5,240 bases of DNA from Pseudomonadota bacterium (GTDB lineage: Bacteria > Desulfobacterota > Desulfobulbia > Desulfobulbales > JAGXFP01), in NCBI GenBank assembly GCA_030673265.1, contig DAOVJK010000229.1, positions 1 through 5,240 on the forward strand. Direction: 5' to 3'. Shown one piece after another: positions 1-5,240 of this stretch (the stretch's first letter is position 1; each line of letters starts with the position of its first letter). The position numbers and the translations under genes were made by a program. Below the pieces are notes generated by a model. It was not told the DNA's origin, made no database searches, and saw only the letters and a program-made list of their open reading frames with translations.

Positions 1-917
1 AAACCGGCCTGGGAAGCCGGTGAACCGGTTCCCCTACTGCTGAAAGGGCTTGTCGTGCTGGCATAGGCGCTGTTCGGAGAGTCGTAGGTGTTGGTATCGG
101 TATAGGTATAGCCCGTATCGCTCATGGCCAGCACCCAGACCCTGACAGCTCTGACCTTCTCGGCACTAGTAAAAGTCTGGAGCCATTTTTGATCGCTGAG
201 CTCACCGTCATTATCGGTATCCTCGATAAACTCGAACTGCAGGTCCTCAATGTTCGCGGCAATCACATCACCGTTCAAGCGGAGCTCGGCCCCATCGACC
301 CGATACACGGCCTCCTCAAAATTATAGACCCGGGCCGGCAGCGGCGCCCCATAGGCCCGCTTAAGATCATCGCTACTATTTAAGGGCGTAGCATGCTCTA
401 CCGATAAGGTATACTCGCTGTTTGTTTTCTTAAAGATGGCGTACTCTTCGCAATCGGAGATCAGCAGGTGCTCTCCTTGCCTAAAGGCCTTGCGGGCTAG
501 CGTGTAAATCTTGGTGGTTAAGAGGCCAGTAGTATTAGTGGTATCAGTAGGATCAAGCGGCACATCCCCGCCTAAAAACCTCAGGGTAATCTTATCGGTG
601 CCAAGGTCACTGTCGGCTGCGGCACCGTTGTTTTCAAAAACAATGGCGGTGGGGGGATAAGCATAACCGCTGGTATTAGCACTCAGCTTGCCGCCGCAAC
701 CGAAAAATCCGGTCCGCCGGAGATCTCCGGCAATTCTGGCCATGGCAAACCTGGCATTGTTCTGCATATCCAGCACCGCTTCTTCCCTGGCGGCATTAAC
801 GGTTTCGTCCGTAATGGTTTTATAGACACCACTCAGGACAATAAGGGAGATCGCCATGGCGATCATGACCTCAACCAGAGTATAACCACCGTTCATCTTC
901 ATTTTACTGGCATCCAT
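1..917 (-). CDS. pilW: PilW-type type IV pilus minor pilin (3' end beyond the window)
   Basis: This gene encodes a minor pilin of the type IV pilus, likely part of the tip or priming complex that starts pilus assembly in the inner membrane. The visible part is 305 residues with no stop. The start at 917 follows an AGGA ribosome site by 6 bases. The class III leader MDASKMKMNGG is followed by YTLVEVMIAMAISLIVLS; prepilin peptidase would cut G11|Y12, and E16 is the conserved Glu5 of the mature protein. Family traits of PilW are GDLRRTGFFGCGG (residues 64-76), LLISDCEEYAIF (151-162, so C74 and C156 may form a disulfide) and a DTDNDG calcium-loop-like motif (233-238) after an IEDLQFEF strand (223-230). 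The visible C-terminal end is rich in Thr, Ser and Tyr (270-300). It lies 44 bases after fimT, so the two are probably co-transcribed. Position +1 is Tyr instead of the usual Phe, which is tolerated. Confidence 0.88.
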   Translation of the reverse strand, partial: MDASKMKMNGGYTLVEVMIAMAISLIVLSGVYKTITDETVNAAREEAVLDMQNNARFAMARIAGDLRRTGFFGCGGKLSANTSGYAYPPTAIVFENNGAAADSDLGTDKITLRFLGGDVPLDPTDTTNTTGLLTTKIYTLARKAFRQGEHLLISDCEEYAIFKKTNSEYTLSVEHATPLNSSDDLKRAYGAPLPARVYNFEEAVYRVDGAELRLNGDVIAANIEDLQFEFIEDTDNDGELSDQKWLQTFTSAEKVRAVRVWVLAMSDTGYTYTDTNTYDSPNSAYASTTSPFSSRGTGSPASQAG

Positions 918-923
918 ATCTTT

Positions 924-927
924 TCCT
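924..927 (-). promoter_or_regulatory. ribosome binding site of pilW
   Basis: AGGA reads on the minus strand 6 bases before the ATG at 917 (ACAGGAAAAGATATG). It decides the start in favour of this ATG over the two in-frame ATGs five and seven codons further in, which would leave leaders of only 6 or 4 residues. Confidence 0.7.
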
Positions 928-961
928 GTGCTCAGCTTTAACATCTGTTGAGAAAATCTTA

Positions 962-1720
962 TCAATCTACTTCCCAGGCATCGGTGAGATGGCCCCATTC
1001 ATCAACGCGAATCCGCCCCACCGTGTTGACAATTATTGCCCAGGGCCCGGAGTCAACCTCTTTGCTCAGATCAGGCAGTGTTGTCGGGAAATAAAAGTAA
1101 GCCGCCCCCGCCCTACTGTCCCCATCAGGTCTGAACTGGAAGCGCTCACTGTCAGCCGAGATCCCATCATCTATATCCTTGCCACCAGGACCAACATTAA
1201 CCGGACCACCGGAGGGAACACTACCAGTGCCATTGTAAATCTCCGGGCCATCCTTGTTGGTGCTACTGGACACTTTATTGACAAAGGTCACCGTCTCAAT
1301 GGCACAGTCCCCTTCGCCGGGGTCGCAAACATGGTCGCCATTACAATCACCTTCACCCGGCTCACATACACCAGTGACACCAACGCCATCATCAACAAAA
1401 GGATCATTCCATTCATCATAATCACCATCACGGTTATCATCCACCCAGATGGTAAAACCGTTATCAACGGTGCCGTCATCGCCAATATCAAAATCAAGAT
1501 AGACATTACGGCTGCGCTTGACGGCCTCAAATCTGGCCTGATTGAAACGCATTTTGGTGTTAAAGACAAAATTCTTCAACTGGCTCCGTGAACCACGAGA
1601 ATAGGTCACAACACTAACGGCCAGGATCCCGAGGATGCCGATCACTATCATTAATTCGACCAGAGTAAATCCTTCCCGGCCACACCTTGGCATCTTATTT
1701 AACAATTTCTTTACTTTCAT
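962..1720 (-). CDS. fimT: GspH/FimT-family type IV pseudopilin with calcium-loop-like insert
   Basis: This is a minor pilin/pseudopilin of the FimT/GspH family, acting in the type IV pilus at the inner membrane and periplasm. From the ATG at 1720 it has 252 residues. I prefer this start because GGTGAT, matching the 16S tail, lies 7 bases upstream; an in-frame ATG at 1795 would add 25 residues but has no ribosome site. The leader ends GREG (14-17), the cut is before F18, and FTLVELMIVIGILGILAVSVV follows in two parts (18-38), with E22 as the mature Glu5. A helical stretch with RFNQARFEAVKRSRNVYL (58-75) is typical of the family. The middle carries an acidic loop DDNRDGDYDEWND (94-106) and two VC[ED]PGEGDC motifs (118-126, 131-139). 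The end has WAIIVNTVGRIRV (227-239), the family's last strand with a GRxR motif. Common FimT proteins are nearer 170 residues, so the middle is expanded. The stop TGA is at 964-962, and pilW follows after 44 bases. Confidence 0.87.
   Translation of the reverse strand: MKVKKLLNKMPRCGREGFTLVELMIVIGILGILAVSVVTYSRGSRSQLKNFVFNTKMRFNQARFEAVKRSRNVYLDFDIGDDGTVDNGFTIWVDDNRDGDYDEWNDPFVDDGVGVTGVCEPGEGDCNGDHVCDPGEGDCAIETVTFVNKVSSSTNKDGPEIYNGTGSVPSGGPVNVGPGGKDIDDGISADSERFQFRPDGDSRAGAAYFYFPTTLPDLSKEVDSGPWAIIVNTVGRIRVDEWGHLTDAWEVD
1304..1369 (-). repeat. duplicated VC[ED]PGEGDC motif inside fimT
   Basis: The protein motif VCEPGEGDC (bases 1369-1343) is followed four residues later by VCDPGEGDC (1330-1304). 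The linker is NGDH. The two copies differ at several third codon positions, so the similarity is held at protein level or the duplication is old. Four cysteines fall here and could form two disulfides in the periplasm. Confidence 0.8.
1403..1441 (-). other. EF-hand-like acidic loop in FimT (DDNRDGDYDEWND)
   Basis: Asp, Asn, Asp and Gly occupy positions 1, 3, 5 and 6 of a DxNxDG loop, and Asp sits at position 9. This fits a single calcium-binding loop of the kind seen in several pilins and pseudopilins. Binding is inferred from the pattern only; position 12 is Asn where a strict EF hand has Glu or Asp, though an Asp follows at 13. Confidence 0.5.
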
Positions 1721-1727
1721 TGGGTTA

Positions 1728-1733
1728 ATCACC
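1728..1733 (-). promoter_or_regulatory. ribosome binding site of fimT
   Basis: GGTGAT on the minus strand lies 7 bases before the ATG at 1720. It matches the distal part of the full anti-16S sequence (AGGAGGTGATC) and not the usual GGAGG core. It supports the 1720 start over the longer in-frame ATG at 1795. Confidence 0.55.
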
Positions 1734-1835
1734 AGTGATATTTTTGGCCCCGACCCCAAGTCCCGCTTAACCGGGACCGGTTTTGCCGGCAACATATCTC
1801 AAGGCTGGCCCAAAAGGAGCCCGCTAAATTATTAT

Positions 1836-1852
1836 AGCAATTTTTATGCCCA
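1836..1852 (-). promoter_or_regulatory. sigma-54-like -24/-12 promoter for fimT-pilW, overlapping an extended -10
   Basis: On the minus strand TTGGGCATAAAAATTGCT (1853-1836) has the invariant GG-N10-GC spacing. Compared with TGGCAC-N5-TTGCW it matches GGCA and all of TTGCT; T before GG and C after CA are changed. The start would fall near 1825, leaving a leader of about 105 bases. The same place reads TGCTATAAT (1839-1831), a perfect extended -10 for the housekeeping sigma factor with no good -35 at 17 bases. Sigma-54 is attractive because RpoN with PilR drives pilin genes in several bacteria and because paired repeats lie upstream at enhancer distance. The two readings cannot be separated from sequence alone. 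Confidence 0.5.
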
Positions 1853-1945
1853 ACACCGTCATCCAGCCGACACGCCGACTTCCTTACGACAAAACAGGCC
1901 GTTACGCGCGGAACCCGCCAAACAACAACGCCCCTGCCCACCGAC

Positions 1946-1994
1946 CAACTATAAAATAATTTTACAAAAACCCTACAACTATAAAATAACTTTA
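1946..1994. repeat. two 19-base direct repeats with internal dyad symmetry
   Basis: CAACTATAAAATAATTTTA (1946-1964) recurs at 1976-1994 with one change (T to C at its fifteenth base), so the period is 30 bases, close to three helical turns. Each copy contains a dyad: TAAAAT-A-ATTTTA is perfect in the first (1952-1964) and has one mismatch in the second (1982-1994). Relative to the predicted fimT start near 1825 they lie about 121-169 bases upstream, the usual place for a sigma-54 activator. They could equally serve another regulator of either flanking gene. Confidence 0.7.
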
Positions 1995-2028
1995 GACAGA
2001 AGCTTGTTATATTCCTCTTAATTTGACC

Positions 2029-2053
2029 ATTATACCCCACACCTTCCTGTCAA
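2029..2053 (-). promoter_or_regulatory. consensus -35 and -10 hexamers with short spacer, minus strand
   Basis: TTGACA (2053-2048) and TATAAT (2034-2029) both match consensus, pointing toward fimT, but only 13 bases separate them, where 16-18 is usual. As it stands it is a poor housekeeping promoter. It may be chance in an AT-rich stretch or a promoter that needs an activator. Confidence 0.2.
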
Positions 2054-2083
2054 GAAAAGTTGAATCTCAACCATGCTAACCAA

Positions 2084-2200
2084 GGGCCAACTCCGGCCCA
2101 GGCCCGTCAATAGCGCCTATTTAATTTTTTTTCCTGACCTGCACGCCGCCGTGCTGCTAAAATCGTGCTCTTTTTTCCTTTTCCACGTTTCAAAAAAGAG
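2084..2200 (+). other. cluster of short inverted repeats upstream of purL
   Basis: GGGCC/GGCCC (2084-2088, 2095-2099) can form a small stem. GCACG (2141-2145) can pair with CGTGC at 2150-2154 or with a second CGTGC at 2164-2168, the latter followed by TCTTTTTT as in an intrinsic terminator. CTCTTTTTT (2168-2176) is complementary to AAAAAAGAG (2192-2200). The stems are only 5-9 pairs, so a leader-RNA role is possible only if purL transcription starts before about 2084. Confidence 0.25.
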
Positions 2201-2216
2201 GCCAATTTAGTATATT
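2188..2216 (+). promoter_or_regulatory. weak candidate purL promoter
   Basis: TATATT (2211-2216, five of six to the -10 consensus) lies 17 bases after TTTCAA (2188-2193, three of six to -35). Transcription would start near 2223 with a leader of about 70 bases holding the overlapping palindromes. An alternative is TGTTATATT (2005-2013), an extended -10-like element much further upstream. Neither is strong. Confidence 0.25.
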
Positions 2217-2258
2217 TACTTTTTGCTACCCAAAAAACAAGCTCAGGCCGACCAAAAA

Positions 2259-2275
2259 GACCATTGGTCACCAAT
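2259..2275. promoter_or_regulatory. overlapping palindromes before purL, possible operator
   Basis: GACCATTGGTC (2259-2269, arms GACCA/TGGTC) and ATTGGTCACCAAT (2263-2275, arms ATTGGT/ACCAAT) are both perfect with a one-base centre and share their middle. A further GACCA occurs at 2250-2254. They end 9 bases before the ribosome site, so a bound repressor or a small hairpin could affect purL. They do not resemble the E. coli PurR operator. Confidence 0.4.
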
Positions 2276-2284
2276 TTAATACGT

Positions 2285-2288
2285 GAGG
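2285..2288 (+). promoter_or_regulatory. ribosome binding site of purL
   Basis: GAGG within GTGAGGAAAATCC lies 7 bases before the ATG at 2296, an ideal distance. It fixes the purL start, which also matches the beginning of the first PurS-like repeat. Confidence 0.8.
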
Positions 2289-2295
2289 AAAATCC

Positions 2296-5240
2296 ATGCT
2301 CGCCCGCATCCAGGTAGGACTTAAACCTTCTCTAAACGACTCTTTCGGTGAAAACACCCGCAAGAAAATCCGCACCGACCTGGGCCTGGAGATCGACGAA
2401 GTCAGGACTATCAAGATTTTCACGGTCGAGGCCGAGATCAATGAGGAGCAACTCGCCCAGGCCGCCAGCGGCCCCTATTGCGACCCGGTAACCCAGGACT
2501 GGTCGCTTTCGCCGCTGGCCCTTAAATGGGGCAGTAGCTTTGACTGGCTGATCGAAGTCGGCTTCCGCCCCGGCGTGACCGACAACGAAGGCCGCACCGC
2601 CGCCCAGGCCCTGGAAATTATGATCGGTCGCAAGCTTGACCGCAGCGAAGCAGTTTATACTTCGGTCCAGTTCCTGATCTCCGGCGCGATCAGCCGGGAG
2701 GATGCCGAAACCATCGCCAAAAAATCACTGGCCAACGAGCTGATCCAGCGTTTCACCATCATGAATCAGGCCGAATTCAAGGCAGCCGGCGGCCTCAAAC
2801 CGTTCGCCGCCAAAGTCCAGGATGAAAGCGCGATCGTGGTCAACGAGATAGATCTGGACGTTAGCGACGAAGAGCTCATGCGGATCAGCCGGGAAGGGGT
2901 TCTGGCCCTGACCCTGGCCGAGATGAAATTTATTCGCGAATACCTGGCCAATCCAGCCAACATCGAGGAGCGCCGGGCCCGGGGTTTAAGTGAAAAATCA
3001 ACCGACGTCGAGCTGGAGATTCTGGCCCAGACCTGGTCGGAGCACTGCAAACACAAGATCTTCGCCGGCGACATCGACTACGAGGACGCCGAGGCCGGTA
3101 CCAGAGAAACAATCAACAGCCTTTTCGACACCTATATCCGCCAACCCACCGCCGACATCCGCCAGAGCATGGGCGCGAACGACTGGTGCCTGTCGGTATT
3201 CAAGGACAATGCCGGGGTTATCCGCTTCAACGACGAGTGGAGCGCCGTCTTCAAGGCTGAAACCCACAACAGCCCGTCCGCCCTCGACCCTTACGGCGGC
3301 GCCCTGACCGGCATCGTCGGCGTTAACCGCGATCCCTTCGGCACCGGCATGGGCGCGAAACTGCTCTGTAACACCAACGTCTTCTGCTTCGCCTCGCCCT
3401 TCTACGATCAGGAACTGCCGGCCCGCCTCCTGCATCCCAAGCGGATCATGGAGGGAGTCCGGGAGGGCGTCGAGCACGGTGGCAACAAGAGCGGCATCCC
3501 CACCGTCAACGGCTCTCTGGTCTTTGACGACCGCTTCGCCGGTAAACCCCTGGTCTTCTGCGGCACCGTCGCCATGATGCCGGCCAAAATCAATGGCCAA
3601 CCCTCCGAAGACAAACTGGCCAACCCCGGTGATTATATCGTGATGACCGGCGGCCGCATCGGTAAAGATGGCATCCACGGCGCCACCTTTTCTTCCGAGG
3701 AACTGAACGAAAATTCGCCAGCCACTGCAGTCCAGATCGGTGATCCGATCACCCAGAAGAAGATGTTCGACTGTTTGCTGATCGCCAGAGACCGCGGCCT
3801 GTACACCTGCATGACCGATAACGGCGCCGGGGGCCTGTCCTCATCGGTTGGCGAGATGGCCCAGGACACCAACGGTTTTGAACTACATCTGGATAGAGCG
3901 CCGCTCAAATATGCGGGCCTGCAACCGTGGGAGATCTTTATTTCCGAGGCCCAGGAAAGAATGACCCTGGCCGTGGCCCCCGAGAAGATCGATGAGTTCA
4001 TGGCCCTCTGCAACAAGATGGATGTTGAGGCCACCACCCTCGGCACCTACACCGATTCGGGCAAATTCCACGTCCTTTACGAAGGCAAAACCGTGACCTA
4101 CATGGACATGGATTTCGTCCACAAGGGCTTGCCGCCCATGCAGATGGTGGCTAAATGGCAACAGAAGAAATACGACGAACCAACCTTGCCGACCGAACTC
4201 GATCTTGGCCGGGAACTCAAAAGATTACTCGGTCGCCTGAATGTCTGCAGTAAGGAGTATGTGGTCCGTCAATACGATCACGAGGTCCAGGGCGGCAGTG
4301 TCGTCAAACCTCTGACCGGCGTTGATAACGACGGGCCCAGCGATGCGGCGGTGGTCCGCCCCCTGCTCGATTCATTCGAGGGACTGGTTGTCGGTCACGG
4401 TATCTGCCCCCGCTACTCCGATATCGACAGCTACCACATGGTGGCCTGCGCCTTCGACGAGGCGGTGCGTAACGCCGTTGCAGTCGGCGCCAGCCTGGAA
4501 ACCATGGCCGGCCTCGACAATTTCTGCTGGTGCGATCCGATCCTCTCCGAGAAGACCCCGGACGGCCCCTACAAATTGGCCCAACTGGTCCGGGCCAACC
4601 AGGCCCTGGCCCATTATGCCCGGACCTACGGGGTGCCCTGCATCTCTGGTAAGGACAGCATGAAAAACGACTACCAGGTCGGCGGCACCAAGATCTCCAT
4701 CCCCCCCACCCTGCTGTTTTCGGTGGTCGCCAAGATTGACGATATCAGAAAAGCGGTGACCATGGATGCCAAAAAGGCTGGCGATCAGGTCTATCTGCTC
4801 GGCGCCACCTACCCGGAATTGGGCGCGTCCGAATATGCCGCCCAGCTCGGGGCCATCGGCAACCAGGTGCCCAAAGTCAACGGCGCAGAGGCCATGACCA
4901 GATACCGGGCCTTAGCAAAAGCAATCACCGACGAACTGGTCGCATCCTGCCATGACTGCTCCGATGGGGGCCTGGGTGTGGCCCTGGCTGAAACCGCCTT
5001 TGCCGGCGGCCTGGGCATGACAATCGACCTGCGCGAGGTTGTCGCCGAAGACATTGAGCGCGATGACGTCCTGCTCTTCTCCGAATCCCAAAGCCGCCTG
5101 CTGGTAACGGTGCCAGCCGGCAAGGCCGCAGCCTTTGAAAAGGCCCTGGCCGGGACCATGTATGGCAACATCGGCACGGTAACTGTAAGCAAGACCCTCA
5201 TGGTGACGGGCTCGGCTGGCAATAAAGTACTGGACGAATC
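2296..5240 (+). CDS. purL: phosphoribosylformylglycinamidine synthase PurL (3' end beyond the window)
   Basis: PurL catalyses step 4 of purine synthesis in the cytosol: FGAR + ATP + glutamine-derived ammonia to FGAM. The visible part is 981 residues, open to the window edge. Two PurS-like repeats come first (about 1-80 and 83-160). A helical linker (about 165-265) ends with TWSEHCKHK, H250 being the conserved catalytic-type His. The first AIRS half has KAETHNSPSALDPYGGA (E322), HGGNKSGIPTVNG (394-406), GGRIGKDGIHGATFSSEEL (452-470), TDNGAGGLSSSVGEM (507-521) and SEAQERM (550-556). The second half has QYDHEVQGGSVVKPL (659-673), SGKDSMKND (784-792) and HDCSDGGLGVALAE (886-899). The end is already late in the second AIRS C-domain, so a separate PurQ glutaminase is likely, but a fused one downstream cannot be excluded. 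Codons are strongly C/G-ending, as in a well-expressed gene. No frameshift is seen. Confidence 0.96.
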   Translation, partial: MLARIQVGLKPSLNDSFGENTRKKIRTDLGLEIDEVRTIKIFTVEAEINEEQLAQAASGPYCDPVTQDWSLSPLALKWGSSFDWLIEVGFRPGVTDNEGRTAAQALEIMIGRKLDRSEAVYTSVQFLISGAISREDAETIAKKSLANELIQRFTIMNQAEFKAAGGLKPFAAKVQDESAIVVNEIDLDVSDEELMRISREGVLALTLAEMKFIREYLANPANIEERRARGLSEKSTDVELEILAQTWSEHCKHKIFAGDIDYEDAEAGTRETINSLFDTYIRQPTADIRQSMGANDWCLSVFKDNAGVIRFNDEWSAVFKAETHNSPSALDPYGGALTGIVGVNRDPFGTGMGAKLLCNTNVFCFASPFYDQELPARLLHPKRIMEGVREGVEHGGNKSGIPTVNGSLVFDDRFAGKPLVFCGTVAMMPAKINGQPSEDKLANPGDYIVMTGGRIGKDGIHGATFSSEELNENSPATAVQIGDPITQKKMFDCLLIARDRGLYTCMTDNGAGGLSSSVGEMAQDTNGFELHLDRAPLKYAGLQPWEIFISEAQERMTLAVAPEKIDEFMALCNKMDVEATTLGTYTDSGKFHVLYEGKTVTYMDMDFVHKGLPPMQMVAKWQQKKYDEPTLPTELDLGRELKRLLGRLNVCSKEYVVRQYDHEVQGGSVVKPLTGVDNDGPSDAAVVRPLLDSFEGLVVGHGICPRYSDIDSYHMVACAFDEAVRNAVAVGASLETMAGLDNFCWCDPILSEKTPDGPYKLAQLVRANQALAHYARTYGVPCISGKDSMKNDYQVGGTKISIPPTLLFSVVAKIDDIRKAVTMDAKKAGDQVYLLGATYPELGASEYAAQLGAIGNQVPKVNGAEAMTRYRALAKAITDELVASCHDCSDGGLGVALAETAFAGGLGMTIDLREVVAEDIERDDVLLFSESQSRLLVTVPAGKAAAFEKALAGTMYGNIGTVTVSKTLMVTGSAGNKVLDE

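Larger units (their letters stand above)
1721..2295. promoter_or_regulatory. divergent intergenic control region between fimT and purL
   Basis: These 575 bases separate two genes pointing away from each other, so both promoters should lie here. The stretch 1820-1850 and most of 1946-2035 and 2110-2290 are visibly AT-rich compared with the flanking genes. Moving from fimT outward it holds a sigma-54-like/extended -10 element, two 19-base direct repeats, a second minus-strand TATAAT, several short inverted repeats, a weak plus-strand promoter candidate, overlapping palindromes and the purL ribosome site. I find no convincing gene, tRNA or purine-riboswitch core in it. Confidence 0.8.

Noticed and set aside
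3..30. Inverted repeat ACCGGC/GCCGGT and palindrome AACCGGTT at the window start
   Set aside because: It falls inside pilW coding sequence among Gly, Pro and Thr codons, has no T-run, and is likely chance.
189..383. Plus-strand open frame of 64 codons
   Set aside because: It is antisense to pilW and its Ile-rich sequence mirrors the GAT/AAT codons of the pilin.
1288..1569. Minus-strand open frame of 93 codons with a run of hydrophobic residues
   Set aside because: It lies inside fimT in another frame; the Met/Ile-rich stretch comes from repeated GAT/AAT codons of the acidic loop read out of frame.
989..1591. Plus-strand open frame of 200 codons
   Set aside because: It is entirely antisense to fimT, whose pilin signature and ribosome site are clear; the translated sequence shows no domain.
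1721..1795. Longer fimT start at the ATG at 1795
   Set aside because: It adds 25 residues before an already adequate leader, lacks a ribosome site, and would cover the GGTGAT site that serves the ATG at 1720.
1635..2021. Plus-strand open frame of 128 codons
   Set aside because: It is antisense to the start of fimT and to its upstream region, has no ribosome site or recognisable protein, and crosses the candidate promoter.
1729..2040. Minus-strand open frame of 103 codons with a GTG start, ending 8 bases before fimT
   Set aside because: It covers the promoter and repeat region, contains the repeats as KLFYS...KLFYS, has a composition rich in Arg, Cys and Trp without recognisable domain, and no ribosome site at its start.
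2998..3678. Minus-strand open frame of 226 codons, and others on both strands within 2766-5222
   Set aside because: They overlap purL, which has conserved motifs throughout. Strong GCC/GTC/CTG codon bias leaves few stops in the other frames and explains them.

Overview
The window holds three protein-coding genes around one divergent control region. Two type IV pilus minor-pilin genes lie on the minus strand in the left third: a GspH/FimT-type pseudopilin (962-1720) followed by a PilW-type minor pilin (917 running off the left edge). A purine-biosynthesis gene, purL (2296 running off the right edge), fills the right part on the plus strand. I see no mobile element, CRISPR array, tRNA, rRNA or known riboswitch.

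The source looks like a Gram-negative bacterium, most plausibly a member of the Desulfobacterota (the former deltaproteobacteria, such as Desulfobulbales or Geobacter-like groups). The clues are the pairing of fimT and pilW minor pilins and a PurL of about 1000 residues that carries two PurS-like repeats in front of small-PurL-like catalytic motifs such as TWSEHCKHK and ETHNSPSALDPYGGA. This is inferred from remembered family patterns, not from a search. purL codons are strongly C/G-ending (GCC, ATC, CTG, GTC). The pilin genes use more T- and A-ending codons.

Layout: 1-917 pilW (minus, 3' end missing); 918-961 a 44-base gap with the pilW ribosome site; 962-1720 fimT (minus); 1721-2295 a 575-base AT-rich divergent intergenic region; 2296-5240 purL (plus, 3' end missing). 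fimT and pilW are close enough to be one operon, and pilX, pilY1 and a major or minor pilin could follow beyond the left edge. The pilin proteins would be cleaved by prepilin peptidase at G|F or G|Y and built into the pilus tip complex. PurL works in the cytosol on step 4 of purine synthesis and has no visible functional tie to the pilins.

The most informative part beyond the genes is the intergenic region. Facing fimT there is a good sigma-54-like -24/-12 element (1836-1852, minus) that also contains an extended -10 sequence. About 120-170 bases upstream of its predicted start lie two near-identical dyad-symmetric 19-base direct repeats, exactly 30 bases apart, placed where an enhancer-binding activator would sit. 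Facing purL there are two overlapping perfect palindromes just before the ribosome site. The FimT protein is also notable: it has a C-terminal GRIR (GRxR) motif, an EF-hand-like acidic loop and a duplicated VC[ED]PGEGDC motif. I do not see a new multi-gene system. The window is mostly ordinary, with a few testable regulatory and structural details.
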